From: Morinoia aosen
Taxonomy: Eukaryota; Arthropoda; Malacostraca; Amphipoda; Talitridae
Assembly (NCBI GenBank): GCA_030386875.1
Contig: CM059568.1
Coordinates: forward strand, 25,786,120-25,850,119
DNA: 64,000 bases
Reading direction: 5' to 3'
Shown: piece after piece, positions 1-9,906 of the stretch
Layout of the letters: each line of letters opens with the position of its first letter
Numbering within the stretch: position 1 is the stretch's first letter
The notes under the pieces: model-generated
What the model was told of the DNA's origin: nothing
The model's input: only the letters and a program-made list of their open reading frames with translations
The model's database searches: none
Program-made: the position numbers and the translations under genes

Positions 1-1049
1 GTTAAGTTTTTGTTATTCCTCACGTGATTTGTGGCAGAAAATGTTGCAGTCAATATGTTGTAGTAAGCTGATTTCCTTAACGTTAGTGGATTGTGGGAGC
101 ATAAAGTGCATATCAAATATTAAAATATTTAAGATATAATTGATCTCGTCAGTAAAGTACAATTAAATAGCAGAGAACGGCAAAATTTTCCCACATGATG
201 GTGAAAGTAAGTTAACTTTTTTGAGACCGTAAAATTCTGCATCTATATAGGACGTTTGGGTATCACTTCTCTATAATGCTCGAGTTTCTCAGCGAAGTTT
301 AAACATTTCCGTAATTTGATTTGTGTAGACTGCAAGCACGTAATCTTAAGATGACTTCCTGAAGGTGGAAACCATACAAGTCAACCCCATACAATGGTGG
401 AAGCCCCGTACAATGCACTTCAATTTACGAGTGGCCAGCAATTTATTTATTGCATTAATGTAACTGAGGCCCCGTTAATTTTTTATTTTCCAAGCTATAA
501 CTTCCTCCGTCAAAGTTGCAAAGTTGAGAAACGTATACACATGAACTTCTGTAAGATTTTGGAGTAAAGCATCATATCTCTATCATAATTCATAATGATC
601 TTGTGTTTATAAATTGTGATTAATTACTATTTATGTTCTTCTGAAGCTCAAGAAGGGTCGAGCAGAATCTCAACTTACACAAATATTACGACGTATTCAA
701 ATATCTCCGAGGAGCATCAACAGAACTTGCTTCTCTGTCTCAGGTGGTCGATAACATTTTCCCTGTATCTTTGGAAAAAAAGTTCCCACTAAAAACGGTC
801 TGGTAATTTGGCCATATGTTGGCGAAAGTTTTTACTTGTCAGAAAGTTCTAGGGTCCGAGTGCTCGCTGATTGGGAGACGTCGATCACAGGAGCGGCGAA
901 GTGAGCAGCCCTTCTGCCCAACTTGTGCTCTCGACAGCAGAACCAATAACAAAGCTTTTCTGTTTCTTTCTGGCTGGGCAAGACAGCCGAAGAACAGTTC
1001 CGGCTCGATTAATGCAGCTGTAAAGTAATCGCCATCCAGGCAAAATAGG
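1..1049. other. Unassigned AT-rich stretch
   Basis: No convincing exon, RNA or transposon was found on either strand. The next downstream Ddr exon was looked for on the minus strand here and not seen. A slightly GC-richer patch at about 820-1020 has open frames on both strands, but none resembles a protein family I know. Confidence 0.4.
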
Positions 1050-1170
1050 CTATGAAGTGACGATATAGTCATTGAACCAACGACACAGGACATGAACCAA
1101 AGACACAAGCGGTGAACCAACGACACAGTTTCTTAGCCGACGACATGAGCTATGAACTAACGCCAAAAGC
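1050..1170. repeat. Degenerate ~21-bp tandem repeat
   Basis: Three to five imperfect copies of a unit like TGAACCAACGACACAGG follow each other and decay to the right. It lies in the region downstream of the last visible Ddr exon and has no apparent coding role. Confidence 0.55.
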
Positions 1171-1553
1171 TGGGAATCAACCTTATATATAATCCATGAA
1201 TAAACGATGTTGACTCTTTTAAAATCAACTGGTCAATTGCAGAATTTTGCTCTGTAGCAGTTCATTCAAGTTGTTTTAGATGTCACCGCTGACATCCAGT
1301 GTGTGAATGTTCGTTAGTTTTACCTCTTCAATTGCCCGCTAGTCGCCCCACACACACGCACAAAATAACGTAGACCATCGAGCAGAAGAGGGGTCCGCGT
1401 GTAGAGGCAACGATGCATGTAAACTAAAAAACTGTATGTGCTGTATATTTTATCATTACATCTATAGGTTTTAACCTCATTGAAATACACGGAAATGCAG
1501 ATCATAATGGGAGGTATTAAAAACACCCATTTAAATATTTTTGCAACTCTTAC

Positions 1554-1681
1554 CTGAACGTCCTTGCTGAACATGTTGTTCGTAAAGATAAATGCGTGAG
1601 AAAAGTTTCTGACGGTGTCGAACTCGAAGATGAGCTCCACAGGACGCTCTGTGTCGTTCCTCCACCCGACCCACTCGTAGC
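1554..1681 (-). CDS. Ddr: Discoidin domain receptor, internal exon (DS-like domain)
   Basis: This is an exon of a discoidin domain receptor, a collagen-binding receptor tyrosine kinase of the plasma membrane. On the minus strand it is bounded by a pyrimidine-rich acceptor (TCTCTCCGCCAG) and a consensus donor (CAG/GTAAG). The 128 bases complete a split Gly codon and give 42 codons reading YEWVGWRNDTERP, then VELIFEFDTVRNF and TNNMFSKDVQ. The GYEWVGWRN and FEFDxxRNF blocks are hallmarks of the DS-like domain that follows the discoidin domain in DDRs. The exon enters in phase 1 and leaves in phase 0. The adjoining exon at 2596-2772 ends with the single G needed to make the Gly codon, so the two fit exactly. 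The next exon, the membrane segment and the kinase are not in the window. Confidence 0.88.
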
Positions 1682-2595
1682 CTGGCGGAGAGAAGCAGTG
1701 GCGTCAGAATTATGTCCATCCTGCGTTCGAACTGCGATTTCAGTCGCTATTTATTATTCTTCCGGACTAGAATTAATCTAAGTTCTTTGTAACTCAGTTA
1801 AAATTTTAAAATTCCTTACACGTTTTTTAAGCTCAAACATACATGCTGATGAGTTCCAGTACAAAGTGTTTTCTGTGCCTAATTTTCACAAAACAATTTC
1901 CAAGAAGGTCTTTCGTTCCACGACTAAAATGATGAATTAAAATGAAAGCAAAAAGCTTGTGCCATGGTTGTAGTTGACGGTATCCACTTTGTTGGCAGAT
2001 TTTCTTGAGTGAAATATGGCGTTGGAGCAGAGGATTTGAATCAATTTCTCTGCGACTAGAGGTTGGAGCCCCATATCATGAGATATAAGTTTGGGCTGCA
2101 ATTCTGTCATGGGGCTACGAGCTTTGTTAAAGGCAGTTGTAAAATGCATTTATGCGTAAATGTACCCACTTGAACACCACCCAGCACCAACCTACGCACC
2201 ACCCAGCACCACCTAGGCACCACCCAGCACCATACGCATCTCACGCACCACCTACGCACCACCCATCACCACCAGCACCATCAGCACCACCAACACCACC
2301 AGCACCACCAGCACCATGGCACACGCACCATCAGCACCACACGCACCACTCGCACCATACGCACCACACGCTCCACCAGCACCACCAGCACCACCAGCAC
2401 CACTTACGCAAAACCCAGCACCATCAGCACCACCAGCACCACACGCACCATCAGCACCACACGCACCATACACACCACACACACCACCAGCACCACCAGC
2501 ACCACCTACGCACCACCCAGCACCATCAGCACCCCCAGCACCACCAGCACCACCAGCACCACCAGCACCACCTACACACCCCCAGCACCACCCAC
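1682..2595 (-). other. Ddr: Ddr intron
   Basis: A 914-bp intron with GT at the donor (2595-2594) and AG at the acceptor (1683-1682). Its first roughly 420 transcribed bases are the GGTGCTGGT-type minisatellite; the remainder is ordinary AT-rich sequence. Confidence 0.8.
2170..2594. repeat. GGTGCTGGT-type minisatellite at a splice donor
   Basis: About 420 bp of imperfect 9-bp and 12-bp units (plus strand ACCAGCACC, with variants ACCATCAGC and ACCACACGC). In the transcribed (minus) sense it is G/T-rich and starts within a few bases of the Ddr donor at 2595. Long open frames in several phases are by-products of the repeat. Units are purest at 2280-2580 and fade toward 2170. Confidence 0.9.
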
Positions 2596-2772
2596 CCCTG
2601 CCGCGACCGAGGTCCGTGCGGAAGTTGTGCGCGCCCTCCACGCCGTCCGTGAGCTGCCCCAGCCCGCCGTACAGGCGCCCCTCCGACGCGCTGCCGTCGT
2701 AGCTCGCGTCCTGCAGCAGCAGCCCCGTGCCGCGGTCCGCCCCCTGCTGGCCTGAGTACGACACCACGCCCT
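2596..2772 (-). CDS. Ddr: Discoidin domain receptor, internal exon (discoidin/DS-like junction)
   Basis: This 177-bp exon on the minus strand runs from acceptor GGCCTGCAG to donor AGGG/GTGGGT. It reads GVVSYSGQQGADRGTG, then SYDGSASEGRLYGGLGQLTD, then GVEGAHNFRTDLGRGRG. The 'VSYS', 'YDG...GGLGQLTDG' and 'NFR' blocks are characteristic of DDR proteins just after the discoidin domain. It enters with two bases (AG), which complete a Glu codon with the G left by the exon at 7005-7152, and leaves with one G that completes Gly in the next exon, so all three exons are in register. It is unusually GC-rich compared with the surrounding DNA. The acceptor has a weak pyrimidine tract, so its exact border is slightly less certain than the others. 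Confidence 0.87.
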
Positions 2773-5700
2773 CTGCAGGCCACACGTTGCTCAGTAATGG
2801 TATCAGATACCAGAAAACATCCGATATACCCATTAGCTTAAAGTTATATTTTTGCCGGGAGTCCTTCTATAATAACGGGGAATGTTTTTCTACAGGATTT
2901 TTGAGGATGAATCACAGGAAATTGCTTCCTAATTTAGTGGAAGAAGAGGATCAGTGGGCTTTATGGTAAAGATTGACTTCTTCCAATAATTTACAGCTTC
3001 ACTTATTTTTTAATTACAGCTTAGAAAGTTTGAATGTTCAAAATAACCCGTTTGCATGCAAATGTGGAAAATTTGTAAGTCAAACTTTAACCCAGTTAGC
3101 AAAATGACTTGGAATTAGATGCTCAGATTCAAGTTATAGTGCTTTATTAATTGTACAAAATGTCTCAGGGAATTGAATTTTTAGCGTTGACATCAGGGGA
3201 CTTGGACGTACCACCAAAATTCACCGAAATGACCTGAATTAAAATTTCATTTGCAGCCTTGCCACCAGCGTAATTTTGAGCGATTAAAATAAGTTATTCA
3301 CTTAATCCTGCTGCTTGCTTTGCAAGGCGACAATATGTTCAGTAAAGCATACAAGAAGTAAATAAAAATTTAAATCCAATGGGAGCAGTGACCAAGGAGC
3401 CGAACATTTAAATTACGAATTAATTCCTTCATTGTACAACAAGAATTATGCTTTACTTACCAGTTACAGAAAATTGACCAATAAGTATAGTATTATGAGA
3501 TGACGAAGACGAGCCAACACAAGGAGACCAGCCTTATGATAATTTACCTTGACTAGAACATCACCTGGATTGTTTCGCAGGAGTCCACTGAACGGTTGTG
3601 CAAGGTACCCCGTTATCTACGTGCTGAGCAGTTCAGCGTTGATTTTAAATGTTAAATCATTCCGGTGCTTCTAAGTGCACGAATTTTATCCATATACAGT
3701 ATAAGAGATGTGCATTTTTCATCTATGTCTGACCATAAGAAGAGAAGACGATAAAGAACAATGTCGCCCAGATTCAAAAGAATGCTTTCGCCACAGTTCG
3801 TCAAATCCACTCTTTATTTGTTGCTCCCGACCCATGGATGATGCTGCGCCAGCCGCGTGCACTCCACTTAGGGAGGAACCAAGTGGAGCCGTCAGAATTG
3901 CTCAAAATTTTAATGCACAATCAAGATTTTCTCTCGAAATTTAGAAAATTGGAAGTCAGGGTGTGTTGTTCAAGTTAAAATATGCGTAGAGTTACCAACC
4001 AATATTTGACACTCGGAGGGTATTTTTTATTGATTTTAAATGAGCATGCACGACGAAGTATTGAGCATTGTATGTATTTCCATGGTTAAAAATGACACTG
4101 AACTAAAAAATTCGACAGGGTAGATGATTTCCAATTGAAATAATATTGAACTGCCTAATTCAGCTGGTTAGAGAGTTCTCTTTGAAACATAGTTACGAAG
4201 CATGGAGACAGGAATGAGCGCTCGATGATTTCAACACGAAGGATAAAAATAAGGACATCACTAATATAGTGTACCAATCATTTTATGTCATTCATGCCGT
4301 GAATTGAATTTTCCTGCGAACTGGCCTGTGTTACTGGCCTGAGAACTGACCGTTTGATCAATATTGCTCGACAAAGCAGAAAACCATACAAAGCGTAAAA
4401 TGTTCGCTCTTGAAGATACAAAACAAGAAACATCAATAAACTTATAAACAATATCTAAGTCCTCAAGTATTGGACACGAAATTACGCATCTGACAGCGTT
4501 TATACTTTTTGAAGTCTTTATGCATTTCCAGTTTGATTGTAGCTATCTATGCCTCAATTTTCACATTTTAAAGCTGAAATAAAACGCGCTTTTTCGCTCA
4601 CCCCAACCTTATATTTTGTATAGCGAGAGCCTGTAGCCCTCAGGCTCGAGGCGTCAATGTTTTAACAAGGTAAAGCTATTACCCACAGCAGATTGGAGAG
4701 GCGCAATCGCCTTAGGTGTGGCTCCATATACCCCTACTCATATCCCTGCTGTGCAAGTCTCGCAAATGCATAAAACTTGCTGCAGCTGCATAAAAAATGT
4801 GTTAAGCATGATAGCTCACAGGGGATGTGTCAAATGTAATGAGCCATTCTTCGATTTTAAATTAAAATTTAGTTTTTATCAATGGCAGAGTGCACTGGCG
4901 CAGCAGTGCAGAGAATTTAAAAGGGAAAATGGAAATTTTGATTCCAATCCAAAAATTCATCACAACACAACGTACGGGAATAATTATAATTATTCAAAAC
5001 AAAGACATCGACAGAGCAGACTTTAAATTGACCACATTTTCTGCTTGGATGGCTTTCCTAAAAGTGAAGGAACATTGAAAAGGAAATATACGTGGTTTAT
5101 ACTAAAAAGTGAACATCTGTTCAAATGTGAGCTCATACAAAGAAAGCGCTCCACGAACATATTCAGATTCAAGTATTTGCCAGAAGGGCGCATTCACTTA
5201 CTAGCTAAGAATTTTCAATACACAACTTCAAATACGGAGTAATTATCTATGGCTCTGTGGTAATTATTTTTCAGATTAACGAATGTCGCAGGTGTTGCAA
5301 GAAGGCGACAATTTGCGAGATCAGTTTATTGTTCAAGTTTTCAGTAACGGGAAATTAACTGAGCAACAAACCATGAGACAAACTAAAGATTTAACTATTT
5401 TGAACATCCTGATGGCCTTCCAGCTCATTTATAAGTACCATGCGTGTCTTAAATAATGATTTAAGGAATGAAGTCTGTAAAGAGGCAAAATTTCAGCTTC
5501 AGAATTTGATTCGAAAATCAAGAAATCAATGATCACACTGGTGGTGGTTAATATTCAATAGACGTCTGATTCTATACGTTGAGTTAGAACACGACTCTCT
5601 ACGCCACTGCACAATGTTAGTGCCTAGTATTCCCTATTTCACAAGCCTGGGTGAGGGTGAATCGTTCCCCATTTTATGGTTTAAGCTTGAGCAAGGTACC

Positions 5701-7004
5701 TTATTATACTGGCCCAGACTAGCTGTGTGCTTACTATTTCACTGTTTAAAGTTATTTTATGCTTTCCTTTCCGCACGCAAGAATGAGAAGTCAGCCAGCC
5801 AAGGAGCCTAATTTACTTACAGCGATTGAGCATTTGTGCGACGCTCTGATTCCCGAGTTTTATATCATACGGACTGGAATGGCCAGTAATTCTTTCTAAT
5901 GAAGGTGCCGCTACTAGATTATGACCGTTTAAAACATTATAAGAAGGTCGCGCGAAGTACGCAATTCTGTATTTAAATAATTCTTGAAATGCTTGGAAGG
6001 CCGTGAATTACATTTGGGTAACGTAGGCAACGAGGCGCTTTGCTCTGATGACAGGGATTTTACGCTATTTTACTGATCGCCCCAATTCCCACTCTGTCGA
6101 AGAAGAGCTCCGATTAAACTCCCTTCGCCCTAATGAGAAACAAGGAAGGAGCTGAATGTAATGTCCTGAATCAGGGAGCGATTGAAAAGGCAGCATTACA
6201 AAAATATAATGAGGAGCTTGGGTTCTCCTTACGATTAAACAATACCCAAACAATTTTTCTCAATAAAAATTACCCTCAAATATTGTTCCCAATAAAAATT
6301 GCCTCAATAATTATGGCTGTAAATTATACAGCTGGCAAACGATAAAACCCTAAAACTCGCTAAATAAAATGATGACGACCACAATATGTTCTTTACCTGT
6401 GTTTTGCAATGCTGAGGCTTAAAGAGAAAATTAGCTATCTGTATATTTCAAATGAATCATAACAGCAACAAGAAAGTAATAAGCTATCATTATTATTTAC
6501 TTATTCTACCGTGCTACTAGTCACTGCAACGTTCAAAAAGACTTTAGCAACATTTGAGAAAGTTAGAAAAATGGCTACAATGAAGATCATGCTGGCGTTC
6601 AGTTCATGGCATTTTGTGAAAAAGCAGCAAGAAATTATAACTTTCACTGCGCATTCTGAGAGGCGATGAAATCAAGGTTGTTAACAGTTTGTAAGAGCAG
6701 CAGCAACCAACCCTGCACAAAGCAGCTGATAGTCTTAGAAATAACTAAGAGAAAAGAATTCAAAATTCCTTGCAGCAATAGAAGACGGGAACCGTAATAA
6801 CGCTACAACGCACCATATTTGCGTGAACGGAAATGAAAACCTTGAGGAAACCATAATAAGCGCACTCTCAAGCACTCCAATATGCATCAATCGTTGGAAA
6901 ATAGAAGTATAGTTAACACAACTACAGTTGTCATTGTTTAGGGTAAGCCTTATTATGACGCAGCAGTATTAAGTATTAATCCCGTAGGGCAGCCCACTAC
7001 TCAC
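2773..7004 (-). other. Ddr: Ddr intron
   Basis: A 4.2-kb AT-rich intron between two phase-matched Ddr exons, with donor G/GTGAGT at 7004 and acceptor CAG at 2775-2773. I see no exon, RNA gene or recognisable transposon inside. Short open frames (for example near 3708-3944 and 4718-5078) look like chance. Confidence 0.75.
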
Positions 7005-7152
7005 CAGTGTAAGGGCAGCCCATAATTTCGACCCTCATGCACACAGTTCTCTGGTGGTTGCTGTGAGGCACGAAGCGCAGCTTGGAGGCGAGGATGGGCG
7101 GCGACAGCACCCTGCGCTCAGGGGAGTACGTGTTCACGTTGCCTGGCAAGAT
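7005..7152 (-). CDS. Ddr: Discoidin domain receptor, internal exon (end of discoidin domain)
   Basis: This 148-bp minus-strand exon is flanked by acceptor TTCCCATCAG and donor CTG/GTGAGT. It gives 49 codons plus one base and includes ERRVLSPPILASKLRFVP and HQRTVCMRVEIMGC. The block 'PPIxAxxxRFxP...RTVCMRVExxGC' is the conserved C-terminal strand and closing cysteine of the DDR discoidin (F5/8-type C) domain, which binds collagen. The reading frame continues through a split Glu codon into the exon at 2596-2772. Exons for the first two thirds of the discoidin domain and the signal peptide should lie to the right; I did not find them by eye, so they may lie beyond base 64000 or be too short or divergent to recognise. 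Confidence 0.9.
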
Positions 7153-8664
7153 CTGATGGGAAAGAACAGTAAAGTATTACTCGGTGATTGATTCTGCTCG
7201 TATTGAAAGATAACGAGTGACTCACTGCCAGATCAAAAATCAGTGCGGTATTACATTACTGCAGTTCGGTACACTAACATTCGAGCAATGATACAGACAC
7301 TATGTCTGCTTTTAGCGCAGTTTTTTTGCATTGTAGATGCACGCGCTACGACATCGTTTTTCTCAGTTAACTCCTCCGAGAAGCACCGAACTGTAGTGGG
7401 TCGTTATATATCAGTGACCACTTAATACAAGGCGTCTTCTGGCAGTATGCGCTGCAGTAGCGCACACGTACGGCACCACACATCACACGTGGCCGCACCC
7501 GATCATCGCTGCAACTCTACCTGTTCGTGCACTGTACAGGTCTAAACCGATCCTTAAGTGCGTTACAACGCCACACTGCAGCACACCATTCAATTTTTAA
7601 CTAATAGATGCAAAGGTTCAGATGCTGGAAAAACTTTTTCCTCTACTCGGAAAGGTTTTGGCGCGAACAGAGAAAACAAACAGGGATAGCTCACATATCA
7701 TTTTCCACATAATTAGACAGCTAATTGATATGACAAATATTTTGCGTTTGCAATTAAAAATTGAATAATTGCTACATATTGAATATACATGGTGTTTGAA
7801 GGATTTTTTAGTAATAATTTTATTTTAAATACATTAGTTAACTCTAATGCTGTGGTTGGCATGTCGACACACTGAAAGTTGTACAGTGAATGAGGGGCAC
7901 GGCTGGCGCAAGGCCGCTCACGAAGTGATAGCTAAGTTACAATTAAATGCGAATAATGAAAAAAACACTGCGAGGAGACTCTGTTGGAGGACTACCGACT
8001 TGTGACTGATGGGACAACGCTAAGATAGTACTGATCCTAGAATATTTACTATGGAGAGTTTTTTGGACACCCGTAGCATTAAGCGCTGGGAAAATTTTGA
8101 TTTAAATTATCGATTTAAGGAATGGTGATGGCTAAATAATGAAATCTGAACTAGCTTCCAGTTACATATGAATAAATCAAACCATTATGGGCATTTTAGA
8201 GGTTGTATAATTAAATATTGATCTTTTCTCAAGAATGAAAATAAACGATCATACGAGATTATTCTTGTTGAAATTTGTAAAAGAAGCATGACACGCATCG
8301 TGTGATTCCCACACTCAGTCCATCGTAGACACTTATATACTATGGAGAAAAATAAGGTCGTATCATTAGGAGCATCTCTACGGATCAGCGATGACTGGTT
8401 GACATGAGCCTCGATTAATCTTAAATGGATCAGAGAGCATTTAAGCAGCTCATTCTAAATAAGATATTAAATCAATAAGCATACGTACAAGCGCTTCTGC
8501 TGTAGTATACACAAATTCTAAAGAATACAAAGATTAGGTATTTTCTAAGGCGGATGAACATAAAAAATATTTTCCTCTATCTCATGAAGTGTCAGCAAAT
8601 TTATTTTTCCATCTCTGACGAAGTGTAAAAAATGCTTTTGAAATTAGAAGTTTCTGTGCTGCAG
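7153..8664. other. Ddr intron or flank, nothing recognised
   Basis: AT-rich sequence with one GC-richer patch near 7430-7560. No exon with a DDR motif, no RNA gene and no transposon motif could be supported. Confidence 0.45.
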
Positions 8665-8677
8665 GAGTTTAAAATGA
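8665..8677 (+). repeat. Left 13-bp target-site duplication of the palindromic array
   Basis: GAGTTTAAAATGA occurs here and again at 9894-9906, exactly bracketing the tRNA-like array. The last two or three bases overlap the start of the array (GAAACG), as expected from microhomology priming. Confidence 0.8.
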
Positions 8678-9893
8678 AACGAAATAAATGTACACAAGGA
8701 GTTCCGAGACTCGAACTCAGGACTTAGAAATTACCGCGCCGGCACGCTACCAACTGAGCTATCGATCACCCTAAAAAGGTGACCGAAACCCAACGATAGC
8801 AATGCTTGGCCCAGTGCAGGTACGTGCTGTCCCGACATATATTTTACTCCCTATTTTTTATCGAGAGTTCACAGTCTAGTAAACTCCCAGAAACAGATAA
8901 TGATTCTGGTACGAGAAGCTGCTGCTTCCACAAGTTGAAACGAAATAAATGTACACAAGGAGTTCCGAGACTCGAACTCAGGACTTAGAAATTACCGCGC
9001 CGGCACGCTACCAACTGAGCTATCGATCACCCTAAAAAGGTGACCGAAACCCAACGATAGCAATGCTTGGCCCAGTGCAGGTACGTGCTGTCCCGACATA
9101 TATTTTACTCCCTATTTTTTATCGAGAGTTCACAGTCTAGTAAACTCCCAGAAACAGATAATGATTCTGGTACGAGAAGCTGCTGCTTCCACAAGTTGAA
9201 ACGAAATAAATGTACACAAGGAGTTCCGAGACTCGAACTCAGGACTTAGAAATTACCGCGCCGGCACGCTACCAACTGAGCTATCGATCACCCAGTCTCG
9301 GAACTCCTTGTGTACATTTATTTCGTTTCAACTTGTGGAAGCAGCAGCTTCTCGTACCAGAATCATTATCTGTTTCTGGGAGTTTACTAGACTGTGAACT
9401 CTCGATAAAAAATAGGGAGTAAAATATATGTCGGGACAGCACGTACCTGCACTGGGCCAAGCATTGCTATCGTTGGGTTTCGGTCACCTTTTTAGGGTGA
9501 TCGATAGCTCAGTTGGTAGCGTGCCGGCGCGGTAATTTCTAAGTCCTGAGTTCGAGTCTCGGAACTCCTTGTGTACATTTATTTCGTTTCAACTTGTGGA
9601 AGCAGCAGCTTCTCGTACCAGAATCATTATCTGTTTCTGGGAGTTTACTAGACTGTGAACTCTCGATAAAAAATAGGGAGTAAAATATATGTCGGGACAG
9701 CACGTACCTGCACTGGGCCAAGCATTGCTATCGTTGGGTTTCGGTCACCTTTTTAGGGTGATCGATAGCTCAGTTGGTAGCGTGCCGGCGCGGTAATTTC
9801 TAAGTCCTGAGTTCGAGTCTCGGAACTCCTTGTGTACATTTATTTCGTTTCAACTTGTGGAAGCAGCAGCTTCTCGTACCAGAATCATTATCT
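8676..9893. mobile_element. Palindromic tandem array of a 261-bp tRNA-like (SINE-type) unit
   Basis: A 1218-bp block made of a 261-bp unit. The left arm carries units at 8676-8936 and 8937-9197 plus 96 bases of a third. The right arm carries 36 bases, then units at 9330-9590 and 9591-9851 in the opposite orientation, then 42 bases. By eye the units look identical. Bases 8676-9233 and 9294-9851 can pair as 558-bp arms around a 60-nt loop. Each unit has a tRNA-like segment with a box A-like TAGCTCAGTTGGTAGCGTG and a box B-like GAGTTCGAGTCTCGG: 8698-8771, 8959-9032 and 9220-9293 on minus, 9495-9568 and 9756-9829 on plus. The acceptor and anticodon stems do not fold as in a working tRNA, so this is a SINE-type repeat, not a tRNA gene. 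No poly(A) tail is visible. The identical 60-aa frames in the units are repeat artefacts. Confidence 0.85.
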
Positions 9894-9906
9894 GAGTTTA
9901 AAATGA
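9894..9906 (+). repeat. Right 13-bp target-site duplication of the palindromic array
   Basis: A second copy of GAGTTTAAAATGA, directly after the last partial unit (ending ATTATCTG). The match with 8665-8677 is exact. Confidence 0.8.

Noticed and set aside
839-1126. 95-codon minus frame as a possible next Ddr exon
   Set aside because: It lacks the residues expected after the DS-like exon, and no splice site matches phase 0.
2152-2702. Plus-strand His/Pro-rich frames over the CAC-rich repeat
   Set aside because: Translation of the minisatellite; the real coding sequence here is the minus-strand Ddr exon at 2596-2772.
8806-9721. Four identical 60-codon frames (MAQCRYVLSRHIFYSLFFIE)
   Set aside because: They repeat because the 261-bp tRNA-like unit repeats; no start context or family match.
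8698-9829. Five tRNA gene candidates with box A and box B
   Set aside because: D- and T-arm sequences are present, but acceptor and anticodon stems do not pair as in a functional tRNA. Treated as SINE-type tRNA-like segments.
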